In this document: positions 1-10,189 of the stretch, in pieces
Layout: every line of letters begins with the position of its first letter
Position numbering within the stretch: position 1 is the stretch's first letter
From: Brevundimonas viscosa
Lineage (GTDB): Bacteria; Pseudomonadota; Alphaproteobacteria; Caulobacterales; Caulobacteraceae
Length of the DNA: 64,000 nt
Direction: 5' to 3'
Assembly (NCBI RefSeq): GCF_900116065.1
Contig: NZ_FOZV01000002.1
Location: 310,001-374,000, forward strand
Translations under genes and position numbers: made by a program
The notes under the pieces: generated by a model
Database searches by the model: none
What the model saw: only the letters and a program-made list of their open reading frames with translations
Told to the model about the DNA's origin: nothing

Positions 1-861
1 TTCGCCGAACACACCGATGTGCGAGGCGCCCGGCAGGATGGCCAGCCTCGCGGGCGGCGGTTCGGTCAGAAAGGGCTGCGACGCCCGCGCCGCGTCCCCG
101 CCGCCGCGCAGCCGGTACAGCTCCACGGCGTGCTCGGGCCGAACGATGTCGTGGTCGCCGACGATGACGAGGGTCGGATGGGGCAGGGCGCGAATGTCCT
201 CCGCCGGCCAGTCCTGGCCGTGGTCCATAACCTTGATCTTGTCGACGACCGAGGCGAAGGCCTCCGGATCCGGCGCCAGCCGGCGGAACTCGCGCTCCAT
301 GGCCGAGCCGGCGAACATCTGCGGCGTGATCTGCGCCATCATTTCGGTGAAGCCCGGCAGGTTGCCGGCCTCGTTGAAGCTGACCGAAATCACCACCAGG
401 TGGTCGACCCGCTCCGGATGCCGCAGCGCCAGCTGCAGCGCCGCACCGGCCCCCATCGAATAGCCCACCACGTCGGCCTTGCCGACGCCGGCGTCGGCCA
501 GCACCGCGGCGGCGTCGTCGGCGAGGGACTCGTAGGCGATAGGGCCCGGCAGGTCGCCGGTGCGCCCGTGCCCGCGCTGGTCGAGCACGATCAGCGGCCG
601 GCCCGGCATCAGGTCGGTCAGCGGTTTCATCGCATCCGACGACATGAAGGCCCCGTGCAGCACCAGCACGGGCGTGGCTCCGGAGCCGAGGTCGCCGTGC
701 ACGAAGTAGCGCACCTCGCCGCCATTGACCGTCGCGGAATCGGTCCGCAGCGCGGCGGCCTGGACGGCGGCTTCCGCCGGCGGTGCGGCGGGCTGCGCCC
801 AGACCGGGAGGGCGGCCGCCAAGGCGGCGGCGGCGACGGCGGTCAGCAGGATCGGTCTCAT
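1..861 (-). CDS. Secreted alpha/beta hydrolase (partial, C-terminus off the window)
   Basis: The frame opens at ATG 861 with a GGAG ribosome-binding site just upstream and runs off base 1, so 287 residues are visible and the C-terminus is missing. The N-terminus is a signal peptide (MRPILL..., hydrophobic alanines, likely cleavage after VWA near residue 22), so the product is probably periplasmic. The hydrolase fold shows as an HGAF oxyanion loop, the nucleophile elbow GYSMGAG, a GDHD acid loop and GASHIG with the catalytic histidine. It is the last visible gene of the ArsR-led operon and follows the DoxX gene after 27 bases. The substrate cannot be told; family members include esterases, lipases and haloperoxidase-like enzymes. 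Confidence 0.85.
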   Translation of the reverse strand, partial: MRPILLTAVAAAALAAALPVWAQPAAPPAEAAVQAAALRTDSATVNGGEVRYFVHGDLGSGATPVLVLHGAFMSSDAMKPLTDLMPGRPLIVLDQRGHGRTGDLPGPIAYESLADDAAAVLADAGVGKADVVGYSMGAGAALQLALRHPERVDHLVVISVSFNEAGNLPGFTEMMAQITPQMFAGSAMEREFRRLAPDPEAFASVVDKIKVMDHGQDWPAEDIRALPHPTLVIVGDHDIVRPEHAVELYRLRGGGDAARASQPFLTEPPPARLAILPGASHIGVFGE

Positions 862-888
862 GGGTCTTCTCCGCAAATCGGGTGGCCG

Positions 889-1293
889 TCAGGCGGACGC
901 CGCCGGCTGACGCCGCCATGGGAACAACCCACGCACGGCGGGGTCGCGCAGCCAGAGCCCGCCCCACATGAACAGGCCAAGGTAGAGCGAGAACAGCTGG
1001 TGACTGAGCAGGGGGTTGCCGACCCGCACCTGGGTGGCCATGGCGCCGCCCAGCAGACCCGTCATCAGCACCGCACCCAGCACATTGGTGCGCGGGAAGA
1101 GATACAGCAGCAGGCAGCCCAGCTCGATCAGGCCGATCGCGAGGACGTAGTCCGCCGACCAGCCCAGCGCCTCCAGGGTTTCGGCGGCGACGGGCATGCC
1201 GGCCAGCTTCGGCGCGATCGAGGCGCCGAGCATGAACAGGGCGAACAGGACGGTCAGGACGCGGCCGGTCCAGACCATGGGCGAGGCCTTCAT
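889..1293 (-). CDS. DoxX-like four-helix membrane protein
   Basis: This 134-residue protein is almost wholly hydrophobic, with about four membrane helices (residues roughly 8-30, 48-66, 72-88 and 98-116) and a basic C-terminal tail. That layout fits the DoxX-like family. DoxX proteins are inner-membrane proteins tied to respiratory or redox stress functions in some species, but most have no proven role. The start is ATG 1293, preceded by AGGAGAG. It sits in the ArsR operon after the VOC gene with a 57-base gap and before the exported hydrolase. Membership of the DoxX-like group is fairly sure; the function is not. Confidence 0.75.
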   Translation of the reverse strand: MKASPMVWTGRVLTVLFALFMLGASIAPKLAGMPVAAETLEALGWSADYVLAIGLIELGCLLLYLFPRTNVLGAVLMTGLLGGAMATQVRVGNPLLSHQLFSLYLGLFMWGGLWLRDPAVRGLFPWRRQPAASA

Positions 1294-1350
1294 GGGTTCT
1301 CTCCTCGGGAAGGACAGGGGAGGGGCGGCACGGCCGCCCCCCCGGGATCG

Positions 1351-1797
1351 TCAGCTCTTCGGCCCGCGCCACTCGCCGGCCGGCACGGTGTTGACCATCC
1401 ACGGCACGCCGAAGCGGTCGATCAGGCTGCCGTAGCCGGGCGACCAGAAGGTCTCCTGGAAGCCCATGACCACCTGGCCGCCCTCGGACAGCGCCTCGAA
1501 CCAGCGCTGCGCCTCCGACCGGTCCTCGGTGTGCAGGGTGACGTCGAAGCCGTTCTTGGGCTTGTCGACGTTCGGGGCCCAGTCGACGTCCATGTCGGCG
1601 CCCATGATCGCCTGGTCGCCGACCTCCAGCCAGCAATGCATCAGCCAGTCGCGGTAGGTGTCGCCCACGGGCATCTCCGGCGGGGCGTCGGAATAAGGCA
1701 TGGCCGCGGTGATCTTGCCGCCGAGAACCCGGGCGTAGAACTCGAAGGCCTCGCGGCACTGGCCGCGGAAGCTCAGGCTGGTCACGATCTTCATCAT
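1351..1797 (-). CDS. VOC family protein, PhnB-like
   Basis: This 148-residue protein has the paired beta-alpha-beta-beta-beta layout of the VOC (glyoxalase/bleomycin-resistance) superfamily. The pattern MKIVTSLSFRGQCREAFEFY near the start and FGVPWMVN near the end is typical of PhnB/3-demethylubiquinone-methyltransferase-like members. These proteins are usually soluble and dimeric and are often found beside AHSA1 genes; most have no known substrate. Start ATG 1797 overlaps the stop of the AHSA1 gene upstream (ATGA), which indicates translational coupling and sets this start over the longer in-frame extension. Confidence 0.85.
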   Translation of the reverse strand: MMKIVTSLSFRGQCREAFEFYARVLGGKITAAMPYSDAPPEMPVGDTYRDWLMHCWLEVGDQAIMGADMDVDWAPNVDKPKNGFDVTLHTEDRSEAQRWFEALSEGGQVVMGFQETFWSPGYGSLIDRFGVPWMVNTVPAGEWRGPKS

Positions 1798-2273
1798 CTG
1801 TCTCCGTCGTCGGCGAGAAAGGCGACGAGGCGCTCGAAGGTCGAGGTCCAGCCGTGCCGGTGCCCGGCCAGGCTCTGCTCCGACTTCAGGCCCTCGTGGG
1901 TGAAGTCCATGCGGGTGCGGCCGTCGGGAAGTTCGGCGAACTCCACCGTGACCAGGGTGTCGACCGGCGGCCCGTCCTCGTGGGACTCGTCCCACTTGAA
2001 GGTGAACACCAGGCGCTCGGGGGGGACGATCTCGCGATAGACTCCGCCCTGCCAAAGGTCCTGTCCGGTCTCCGGCGAACGCAGGCAGGCCCGCCAGGCG
2101 CCGCCGACGCGCAGGTCCTGCGACACGCTCACCGCCGGCCATTCGACCGGACCCAGCCACAGCACCACGGTCTCGGGCGTCGTCCACGCCTTCCACACTA
2201 GCGCCCGAGGGGCGTCGAAGACGCGCTGCAGGTGCAGGGAGGGACGGGTGGCGATGGCTTCGACGTGGCTCAT
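1794..2273 (-). CDS. SRPBCC/AHSA1 domain protein (second copy of the operon)
   Basis: The 159-residue protein belongs to the AHSA1 (Aha1 C-terminal-like) branch of the SRPBCC/START superfamily. It opens with a strand and PRALVWKAWTTPE helix, carries LWLGPVEWPA, and ends with a long C-terminal helix containing STFERLVAFL. The fold makes a deep hydrophobic pocket; in bacteria these proteins are thought to bind or transform small hydrophobic ligands, but few have a proven ligand. It starts at ATG 2273 with GGAG about nine bases upstream, lies 34 bases after a paralogue and is coupled by ATGA to the VOC gene. Confidence 0.85.
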   Translation of the reverse strand: MSHVEAIATRPSLHLQRVFDAPRALVWKAWTTPETVVLWLGPVEWPAVSVSQDLRVGGAWRACLRSPETGQDLWQGGVYREIVPPERLVFTFKWDESHEDGPPVDTLVTVEFAELPDGRTRMDFTHEGLKSEQSLAGHRHGWTSTFERLVAFLADDGDR

Positions 2274-2307
2274 GTGGCCAGCTCCGGTCGACGGTCGGGG
2301 AAGGGGA

Positions 2308-2811
2308 TCAGTTGTTCTTCAGCAGCTGCTCCAGCTGGTCGGCGCACTGGCCCCAGCCCTCGTGGAAGCCCATGGCCTCATGCTGCTTCATCGTCTCGGC
2401 GTTCCAGTGCCGGGCCGTGGCCACGTACTCCGCGCGGCCGTCGGCCAGCGGCGTTAGTTCGACCGTCGCGACCATGAACGGCTGGCCGGCGGGCTTCCAG
2501 TCCGGAGTGAAGGCGTCGGTCGTGGTCCAGCGCCGGTGCGGCTCGGCCTCCAGAAAGACGCCGTGGTTCGGAAAGCGCTCGCCGTCCGGTCCGTGCATGA
2601 TGAAGTTGAACACCCCGCCCGGCCGCGGATCGACCCGCACGTCCGAGATGCGCCACGGCTTCGGCGCGAACCACTGCTCCAGCAGCTCAGGCGTCATCCA
2701 CGCCTTCCAGATCCGCTCGGGCGAGGCGTCGATAGTCCGGCGCAGCTCTAGTTCGAAGGCGTGCGCCACGCCGTCGGTGTGGCAGGGGTTGGCGTCAGTT
2801 TCTTGGGCCAC
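2308..2811 (-). CDS. SRPBCC/AHSA1 domain protein (first copy of the operon)
   Basis: This 167-residue AHSA1-type protein shows RTIDASPERIWKAWMTPELL, then LEQWFAPKPWRISD, and ends in a helix with HEGWGQCADQLEQLL. All are hallmark stretches of bacterial AHSA1 proteins. The start is GTG 2811: AAGGAG stands six bases upstream, inside the end of arsR, so the first 17 bases overlap arsR and translation is likely coupled. Its partner downstream is a paralogue of similar length, so the operon encodes two different ligand-binding cups. No ligand can be inferred. Confidence 0.87.
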   Translation of the reverse strand: MAQETDANPCHTDGVAHAFELELRRTIDASPERIWKAWMTPELLEQWFAPKPWRISDVRVDPRPGGVFNFIMHGPDGERFPNHGVFLEAEPHRRWTTTDAFTPDWKPAGQPFMVATVELTPLADGRAEYVATARHWNAETMKQHEAMGFHEGWGQCADQLEQLLKNN

Positions 2812-3142
2812 GGTCGTCTCCTTGCTGAATCTTCTTCAGGTACGCGTCCAGTCGGTCGAAGCTGGCGTCCCAGAAGCGGCGGTAGTGCTCCATCCACTCG
2901 GCGATGCCCTTCAGCGCCATCGGCTCCAGCCGCGCCGGCCGCCACTGCGCCTCCCGCCCGCGGCTGATCAGCCCGGCCTTCTCCAGCACCTTCAGGTGCT
3001 TCGACACCGCCGGCAGGCTGATGTCGAACGGCTCGGCCAGTTCGTTGACGCTGGCTTCCCCCTCGCTCAGCCGCGCCAGGATGGCCCGACGGGTCGGGTC
3101 GGCCAGGGCGGCGAATTGGGCGGAGAGAAGGTCGGTCTGCAT
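2795..3142 (-). CDS. ArsR-family winged-helix repressor
   Basis: This 115-residue winged helix-turn-helix protein opens with LSAQFAALADPTRRAILARL and has the recognition helix LPAVSKHLKVLEKAGLI at about residues 43-59. It has no cysteine and no obvious metal-binding cluster, so it is not a classic metal sensor; it belongs to the ArsR subgroup that regularly precedes AHSA1/SRPBCC genes. Its ATG at 3142 lies just downstream of a promoter overlapped by two palindromes, which suggests it represses its own operon. The 3' end overlaps the first AHSA1 gene by 17 bases. An inducer bound directly, or presented by the AHSA1 proteins, is possible but not shown. Confidence 0.92.
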   Translation of the reverse strand: MQTDLLSAQFAALADPTRRAILARLSEGEASVNELAEPFDISLPAVSKHLKVLEKAGLISRGREAQWRPARLEPMALKGIAEWMEHYRRFWDASFDRLDAYLKKIQQGDDRGPRN

Positions 3143-3156
3143 GGCGGCTTCGTATG

Positions 3157-3207
3157 TAACTGACAGGTTAAATGCAGCGGGTCCGTCGCGTTGTCAACCG
3201 TGCGGTT
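3157..3207 (-). promoter_or_regulatory. Promoter with two operator-like palindromes for the ArsR operon
   Basis: Reading leftward, TTGACA (3197-3192) and CATTTA (3174-3169) are separated by 17 bases and point at the arsR start. Two palindromes overlap these boxes. TAACTGACAGGTTA (3157-3170) has arms TAAC/GTTA, and AACCGTGCGGTT (3196-3207) has perfect arms AACCG/CGGTT. Both are followed on the plus strand by the same TTAAAT-like tail. This is the layout expected for repression by a dimeric winged-helix protein blocking RNA polymerase. Confidence 0.6.
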
Positions 3208-3274
3208 AAATAAAGATCCGGAACGCGCCGACGGGCGCGCGCATTGGCCGGGCTCCAGCCGAGGAGACGACCCC

Positions 3275-3886
3275 ATGAAGGCCCTGGTCCTGAACTGCAC
3301 GCTCAAGCCGTCGCCGCAGACCTCGAACACCGAGGCGCTCGCCCGGGTGGTCATGGCCGAACTCGAGAAGGGCGGGGCTGAGACCGAACTGGTTCGCCTC
3401 GTCGACCTCGACATCAAGCCCGGCGTGAAGAGCGACGAGGGCGGGGGCGACGACTGGCCGTCCGTGCGCACCCGCATCCTCGCCGCCGACATCCTGGTCA
3501 TGGCCACGCCGACCTGGCTCGGCCAGCACTCCAGCGTCTGCATGCGCGCGCTGGAGCGGATGGACGCCATGCTGTCCGAGACCCGCGACGACGGCCGCCC
3601 GGTCGCCTACGGCAAGGTCGCCGGGGTGGTGATCACGGGCAACGAGGACGGCGCCCATCACATCGTGGCCAGCATCTGTCAGGCCCTGATCGACATCGGC
3701 TTCACCATTCCCGGCCAGAGCTGGACCTACTGGCACCTCGGGCCCGGCCCCGGGCCGGACTACACCGACACCGACCAGGCCCACGAGTGGTCCGACCGCA
3801 CCGGCCGCATCGCCGCCCGCAACCTGCTGGCCCTCGCGCGAGCGCTGAAGCCCGACACCTTTCCCGTCCCGGAAAGCGGCGACTAG
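3275..3886 (+). CDS. Flavodoxin-fold NAD(P)H-dependent oxidoreductase
   Basis: This 203-residue protein has the flavodoxin-like fold of the NADPH-dependent FMN reductase family. It begins with the strand KALVLNCTLKPSP followed by an FMN-phosphate loop (QTSNTEAL), has ATPTWLGQHSS as the second FMN loop, and has VVITGNEDGAHH as the third. Such enzymes reduce flavins, quinones or azo/nitro compounds with NAD(P)H. ATG 3275 is preferred over an upstream in-frame start at 3191 because GAGGAGA stands ten bases upstream and the family starts with the beta strand. It is divergent from the ArsR operon and may share that regulatory region. Confidence 0.85.
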   Translation: MKALVLNCTLKPSPQTSNTEALARVVMAELEKGGAETELVRLVDLDIKPGVKSDEGGGDDWPSVRTRILAADILVMATPTWLGQHSSVCMRALERMDAMLSETRDDGRPVAYGKVAGVVITGNEDGAHHIVASICQALIDIGFTIPGQSWTYWHLGPGPGPDYTDTDQAHEWSDRTGRIAARNLLALARALKPDTFPVPESGD

Positions 3887-3919
3887 GCCGACGGCCGGGG
3901 CCGGTCTAGGCTGCCGTCC

Positions 3920-4843
3920 ATGCTCGCGCCCCTGCTCGCCCTCGCCCTGTCGGTCCAGGCCCCGGACCCCGCCGTCGCCGAGGCCGCCGCCGTGCTCGAC
4001 GAACTCCATGCCGCCGCGGCCCGCGCCGACGTCACGGCCTGGGCGGATCGTCTCGCGCCGGGTCTGGTCTGGGTCGGCAACGAGACCTCCGAGCGCTGGA
4101 ACCGCGACGCCTTCCTCGACTTCGCCGCGCCCGTCTTCGCCCGCGACGAGGGCTGGACCTATGTCGCCCGCGAGCGCCACGTGACCTTGGCCCCCGACCC
4201 CTGCGCCTGCGTGGCCTGGTTCGACGAGGTGCTGGACAGCGCCACCTACGGCACGGCGCGCGGGGAGGGCCTGCTGGTCCGCGACGGCGGGCGGTGGCGC
4301 GTGCTGCGCTACGCCCTCAGCTATCCGATCCCGAACGACCTGGCGCGCGACATGACCGCCGAAATCCGGGCCTTCGAGGCAGCCGCCCCGGTCGTCGACG
4401 CCCCCGGCGAGGCCGCCGACACGCCGGAGGAAGAGGCCGCCGCCGTCACCCTCGATGCCCTGCACGCCGCCGCCGCCGCGGCCGACAGCGCCGTCTATTT
4501 CGACCTCTTCGCCCCCGACGCCGTCTATATCGGCACCGACGTGACCGAGCGCTGGACCATCGACCAGTTCCGCGCCTACGCCGAGCCCTACTTCGCCCGC
4601 GGCCGCGGCTGGACCTACACGCCGCGCTCCCGGGCCCTGACCTTGGCCCCGCTCGACTGCCGCTGCGTGGTCTGGTTCGACGAGGTCCTGGACAGCGAGT
4701 CCTACGGAACGAGCCGCGGCACGGGCGTGCTGGTGCGCGGCGACGACGGCCGCTGGCGGGTCGCCCTCTACGCCCTGACCTTCCCCATCCCCAACGCCCT
4801 CGCGCGCGACATGACCGCCCGCATCCGCGCAGCCGCGCAGTAG
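3920..4843 (+). CDS. Exported protein with two tandem NTF2-like (SnoaL-type) domains
   Basis: The 307-residue product has a short hydrophobic N-terminus (MLAPLLALALSV), probably a signal peptide. Two copies of one domain follow, about residues 22-150 and 163-305. Matching blocks sit about 142 residues apart: WFDEVLDSATYGT and WFDEVLDSESYGT, PIPNDLARDMTAEIR and PIPNALARDMTARIR, plus a C-x-C pair in each (C95/C97 and C237/C239). The pattern fits the NTF2-like/SnoaL_3 (DUF4440-like) cone fold, which holds small-molecule pockets or dimerises; here the tandem may form an internal pseudo-dimer. recO starts two bases after the stop. The biological role is unknown. Confidence 0.75.
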   Translation: MLAPLLALALSVQAPDPAVAEAAAVLDELHAAAARADVTAWADRLAPGLVWVGNETSERWNRDAFLDFAAPVFARDEGWTYVARERHVTLAPDPCACVAWFDEVLDSATYGTARGEGLLVRDGGRWRVLRYALSYPIPNDLARDMTAEIRAFEAAAPVVDAPGEAADTPEEEAAAVTLDALHAAAAAADSAVYFDLFAPDAVYIGTDVTERWTIDQFRAYAEPYFARGRGWTYTPRSRALTLAPLDCRCVVWFDEVLDSESYGTSRGTGVLVRGDDGRWRVALYALTFPIPNALARDMTARIRAAAQ

Positions 4844-4845
4844 GC

Positions 4846-5577
4846 ATGGACTTCACCGACGACGCCTACGTCCTCGCCGCCCGCGCCCACGGCGACACCG
4901 GCGCCGTGGTGGAGCTGCTCACCGAAAGCCACGGCCGCCGGGCGGCCTATGTCGCGGGCGGCGCCTCGCGGCGGATGAAGCCCTTCCTGCAGCCCGGGGC
5001 CCGGGTCGTCGCCGACCTGCGCGCCCGCACCTCCGAGCACCTCGGCTCGGCCCGGCTCGAGCCGGTGGGGGAGGGGCCGGCGGCCCTGTTCGACGACCCG
5101 CTGGCCCTGACCGGCCTGGCCGCCGCCGCCGCCGTGGCCCAGGGCGCGCTGCCCGAGCGCGAGCCGCACCCGGGCGCTTTCCTCGCCTTCGAGGCCCTGA
5201 TGTCGGCCTTCGCCGTGCCCGAGGTCTGGCCCGCCATCTTCGTCCGCTTCGAGGCCGGCCTGCTGGAGGATCTCGGGTTCGGCCTCGACCTCAGCCGCTG
5301 CGCCGCCACCGGCTCGACCGACGACCTCGTCTGGGTCAGCCCGCGCACGGGCCGCGCCGTCAGCCGCGTCGCGGGCGAGCCCTACGCCGACAAGCTGCTG
5401 AAGCTGCCCCCCTTCCTGCTGGGCGCCCAGGCCGGTCTCGGCGAGGGCGACGTCGGCGCCGGGCTCGACCTCACCGGCCATTTCCTCGAACAGTTCGTCT
5501 TCCACCCGCTGGACCGGCCCCTGCCGCCGGCGCGCACGTGGATGATCGACCGCCTGCGCGAGGCGGGACGGCTGTAG
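4846..5577 (+). CDS. recO: DNA repair protein RecO
   Basis: This 243-residue protein matches alphaproteobacterial RecO. An N-terminal OB fold (residues about 1-75, from MDFTDDAYVLAARAHGDTGAV) is followed by a helical domain with LEDLGFGLDLSRCAATG, VSPRTGRAVS and DKLLKLPPFLL. RecO binds single-stranded DNA and SSB and loads RecA with RecR in the RecFOR pathway. Only one cysteine of the C-terminal region remains, as is usual in this class, so no zinc site is expected. Start ATG 4846 lies two bases after the previous stop. Confidence 0.93.
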   Translation: MDFTDDAYVLAARAHGDTGAVVELLTESHGRRAAYVAGGASRRMKPFLQPGARVVADLRARTSEHLGSARLEPVGEGPAALFDDPLALTGLAAAAAVAQGALPEREPHPGAFLAFEALMSAFAVPEVWPAIFVRFEAGLLEDLGFGLDLSRCAATGSTDDLVWVSPRTGRAVSRVAGEPYADKLLKLPPFLLGAQAGLGEGDVGAGLDLTGHFLEQFVFHPLDRPLPPARTWMIDRLREAGRL

Positions 5578-5654
5578 CGGCCCGCTTCAAGCGGCCTTAA
5601 CCTGCGGTTGGTACGCTGGCGCACGATGACGGGTCCCTCGCCGAGGCAATCGAT

Positions 5655-7235
5655 ATGAGTCTGGCGTCCCTCGTCGAAACCTCTCTCGTGGCGGACGAGC
5701 CGGTCTCGGCGCCCGGCGATGCCGGGGACGCCCACCTCGCCACCTTCTTCGACGTCTCCCTCGATCTCCTGGTCATCCGCGATCTGCAGGGACACGTGGT
5801 CAAGGCCAGCCGGTCCTGGGAGAAGGTGCTGGGACACCGTCCCGCCGACATGGAGGGTCGGCCCCTCCTGCGTCTGCTGCACCCGGAAGACGTCGCCGCG
5901 ACGCGTCTCAGCGTCCACGAGGTCGAGAACCGCAGGCGGGGCGATCCGGTGCTTGGCTTCATCAACCGCTACGCCCACGCGGACGGGTCGTATCGCACCC
6001 TTGAATGGCGCGCCCAGCGCTACGGCGACCTGATCTACGGCGTGGCCCGCGACGTGACGGATCGCATCGCCGCCGAGCGCGCCATGGCCGAAGCCCGGGC
6101 TGCGGCCGAGGCCGCCAACCGCGCGAAGTCCGACTTTCTGGCCAACATGAGCCATGAAATCCGCACCCCGCTTAACGGCGTCATCGGCATTGTCGACGCC
6201 CTGTCGCGGACCGCCCTGAAGCCGGAGCAGGCCGAGATGGTCGGTCTCGTGCGCGAGTCGGGCGTCGTGCTGGAAAGGCTCGTTTCAGACATCCTCGACG
6301 TGTCCAAGATCGAGGCTGGCCATATGACCCTCGAGAGCCGGCCCTTCGACCTGGTCCGGGCCCTCGCGCCGTGCATCGAGGGCGCTCGCTCCCGCGCCAT
6401 GGACAAGGGCCTGGACGTCGTCGTCGCGCACGATCCAGCCGCCCAGGGTCGTTTCATCGGCGACAGCACCCGCGTCCGCCAGATCGTCGACAACCTGATG
6501 TCGAACGCCATCAAGTTCACGGCCGCCGGCACGATCTCCATCCGCATCGAGGTGGACGACGCCGGGCTCGTCCGGATCGAGGTGCAGGACACCGGCGTGG
6601 GTTTCGACGCCGAGACCGGCGCACGCCTGTTCGGTCGCTTCACCCAGGCGGACACCAGCATCACTCGCCGCTTCGGCGGCACCGGGCTGGGACTGTCGAT
6701 CTGCCGTTCGCTGGCCGGGATGATGGGAGGCGACATCGCCGTCGATTCGACCCCCGGCGTCGGCAGCCGGTTCACGGTCCGCCTGCCGCTGGCGCGCGCC
6801 GCGGCCGACCCGGACAGCGCCGCGAACGACGCGGCTCCGGCCGTCGGCGCCCGTCGCGACAGGCCCCTGCGCGTGCTCCTGGCGGAGGACCACCCGACCA
6901 ATCAGCGCGTCGTCCAGCTGATCCTGGCCTCGACCGGAGCGGAACTGACCATCGTCGAGGACGGTCATCGGGCGTTGGAGGCCTTCACAGCCGGGACATA
7001 CGACGTCGTGCTGATGGACATGCAGATGCCGACGATGGACGGCCTGACCGCCACACGCGCCATCCGCGACCTCGAGACGCGGCGCGGCGTCAGCCCGACC
7101 CCGATCGTCATGCTCAGCGCCAACGCCATGCCGGAGCATCGCGAGGAGGCCCGCGCCGCCGGCGCCGACCTGCACGTCGCCAAGCCGATCACGGCCGCGA
7201 GCCTTCTGGCGGGCATCGAGCAGGCGGTCGGCTGA
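5655..7235 (+). CDS. Soluble hybrid sensor histidine kinase (PAS-HisKA-HATPase-REC)
   Basis: The 526-residue protein has no membrane segment. A PAS domain spans roughly residues 25-145 (DVSLDLLVIRDLQGHVV..., RDVTDRIAAE at its end). A short coiled coil leads to HisKA with SHEIRTPLNG, phospho-histidine H167. The ATPase domain has NLMSNAIKFT, DTGVGF and GTGLGLSI boxes, and a C-terminal receiver spans about 405-525 with acceptor D455 in LMDMQMP. It can therefore autophosphorylate and pass phosphate to its own receiver, probably onward to a phosphotransfer protein encoded elsewhere. No partner regulator is adjacent, and the PAS ligand is unknown. Confidence 0.92.
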   Translation: MSLASLVETSLVADEPVSAPGDAGDAHLATFFDVSLDLLVIRDLQGHVVKASRSWEKVLGHRPADMEGRPLLRLLHPEDVAATRLSVHEVENRRRGDPVLGFINRYAHADGSYRTLEWRAQRYGDLIYGVARDVTDRIAAERAMAEARAAAEAANRAKSDFLANMSHEIRTPLNGVIGIVDALSRTALKPEQAEMVGLVRESGVVLERLVSDILDVSKIEAGHMTLESRPFDLVRALAPCIEGARSRAMDKGLDVVVAHDPAAQGRFIGDSTRVRQIVDNLMSNAIKFTAAGTISIRIEVDDAGLVRIEVQDTGVGFDAETGARLFGRFTQADTSITRRFGGTGLGLSICRSLAGMMGGDIAVDSTPGVGSRFTVRLPLARAAADPDSAANDAAPAVGARRDRPLRVLLAEDHPTNQRVVQLILASTGAELTIVEDGHRALEAFTAGTYDVVLMDMQMPTMDGLTATRAIRDLETRRGVSPTPIVMLSANAMPEHREEARAAGADLHVAKPITAASLLAGIEQAVG

Positions 7236-7311
7236 TCGCCCACAGGCGCTTTCCGGCATGGACGGCGATCCTGCGCTAGACTGACGGCTTCCAGGCTCGA
7301 ATCAGTTTCCC

Positions 7312-9513
<2,202 letters not shown>

Positions 9514-9568
9514 CCCGCAGGAGGTGACCACGATTTCACTTCGCGGCGTGAGCGTGAGCGGCGATAGT

Positions 9569-9592
9569 CGGGGCGAGGGGCCTGCCGCCCCG
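9569..9592 (+). terminator. GC hairpin after parC
   Basis: CGGGGCG (9569-9575) and CGCCCCG (9586-9592) can form a seven-pair stem with a ten-base loop, followed by CTTTGG. It lies 55 bases after the parC stop and directly before the GGAG of lemA. The T-tract is too short for a strong terminator, so it may instead be a leader hairpin of lemA. Confidence 0.35.
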
Positions 9593-9606
9593 CTTTGGAG
9601 ACCGAC

Positions 9607-10182
9607 ATGACCTTCATCATCATCGGCCTTGTCGTCGGGGCGATCGTCGCCTTCATCGTCATCGGCGGCTACAATCGCCTCGTGGCGCTGGATCAGCGCG
9701 CCGACCAGTCGTTCGCGGACATCGACGTCCAGCTCAAGCAGCGCCAGGACCTGATCCCCAATCTGGTCGAGACGGTGAAGGGCTACGCCACCCACGAGCG
9801 CGGCACCCTCGACGCCGTCACCCAGGCGCGGGCCGCCGCCGCCGGGGCGCACAACATCAACGAGCGGGTGCAGGCCGAGAACATGTTGACCGGCGCGCTC
9901 GGCCGTCTGTTCGCCGTCGCCGAGGCCTATCCGGACCTCAAGGCCAACACCAACTTCCAGCAGTTGCAGACCGAGCTGTCGGACATCGAGAACAAGCTGG
10001 CCGCCGCCCGCCGGTTCTTCAACAACGCCGTCTCCGAGTTCAACGCCGCCCGCCGCCAGTTCCCCGTGGTCCTGTTCGCCGGGCTCGTCGGCTTCGGCTC
10101 GGACAAGCCCTTCTTCGACGTGGGCGAGGCCGACCGCGCCGCCATGACCGCCGCCCCGCCGACGGTGAATTTCCAGGCCTGA
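9607..10182 (+). CDS. LemA family protein
   Basis: This 191-residue protein has one N-terminal membrane helix (residues about 2-22), then the LemA helical bundle. It includes YNRLVALDQRADQSFADIDV, LIPNLVETVKGYATHE and RRFFNNAVSEFNAARRQFP. LemA proteins face the periplasm through an N-terminal anchor and are often encoded beside an M48 zinc protease, as here (eight bases to the next gene). The pairing suggests a joint role in membrane-protein quality control or peptide handling. GGAG lies seven bases before ATG 9607, so I prefer it over ATG 9595. Confidence 0.9.
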   Translation: MTFIIIGLVVGAIVAFIVIGGYNRLVALDQRADQSFADIDVQLKQRQDLIPNLVETVKGYATHERGTLDAVTQARAAAAGAHNINERVQAENMLTGALGRLFAVAEAYPDLKANTNFQQLQTELSDIENKLAAARRFFNNAVSEFNAARRQFPVVLFAGLVGFGSDKPFFDVGEADRAAMTAAPPTVNFQA

Positions 10183-10189
10183 TCGACCC

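Noticed and set aside
19..2040. A 673-codon plus-strand open frame opposite the ArsR operon genes
   Set aside because: The minus strand here holds recognisable families with ribosome-binding sites and couplings. The plus frame is Arg/Gly/His-rich, typical of a shadow in high-GC DNA.
5597..5611. TTAA-N7-TTGG upstream of the hybrid kinase, like a CtrA site
   Set aside because: Only the first half matches TTAA-N7-TTAA. Short half-sites are expected by chance in 64 kb.
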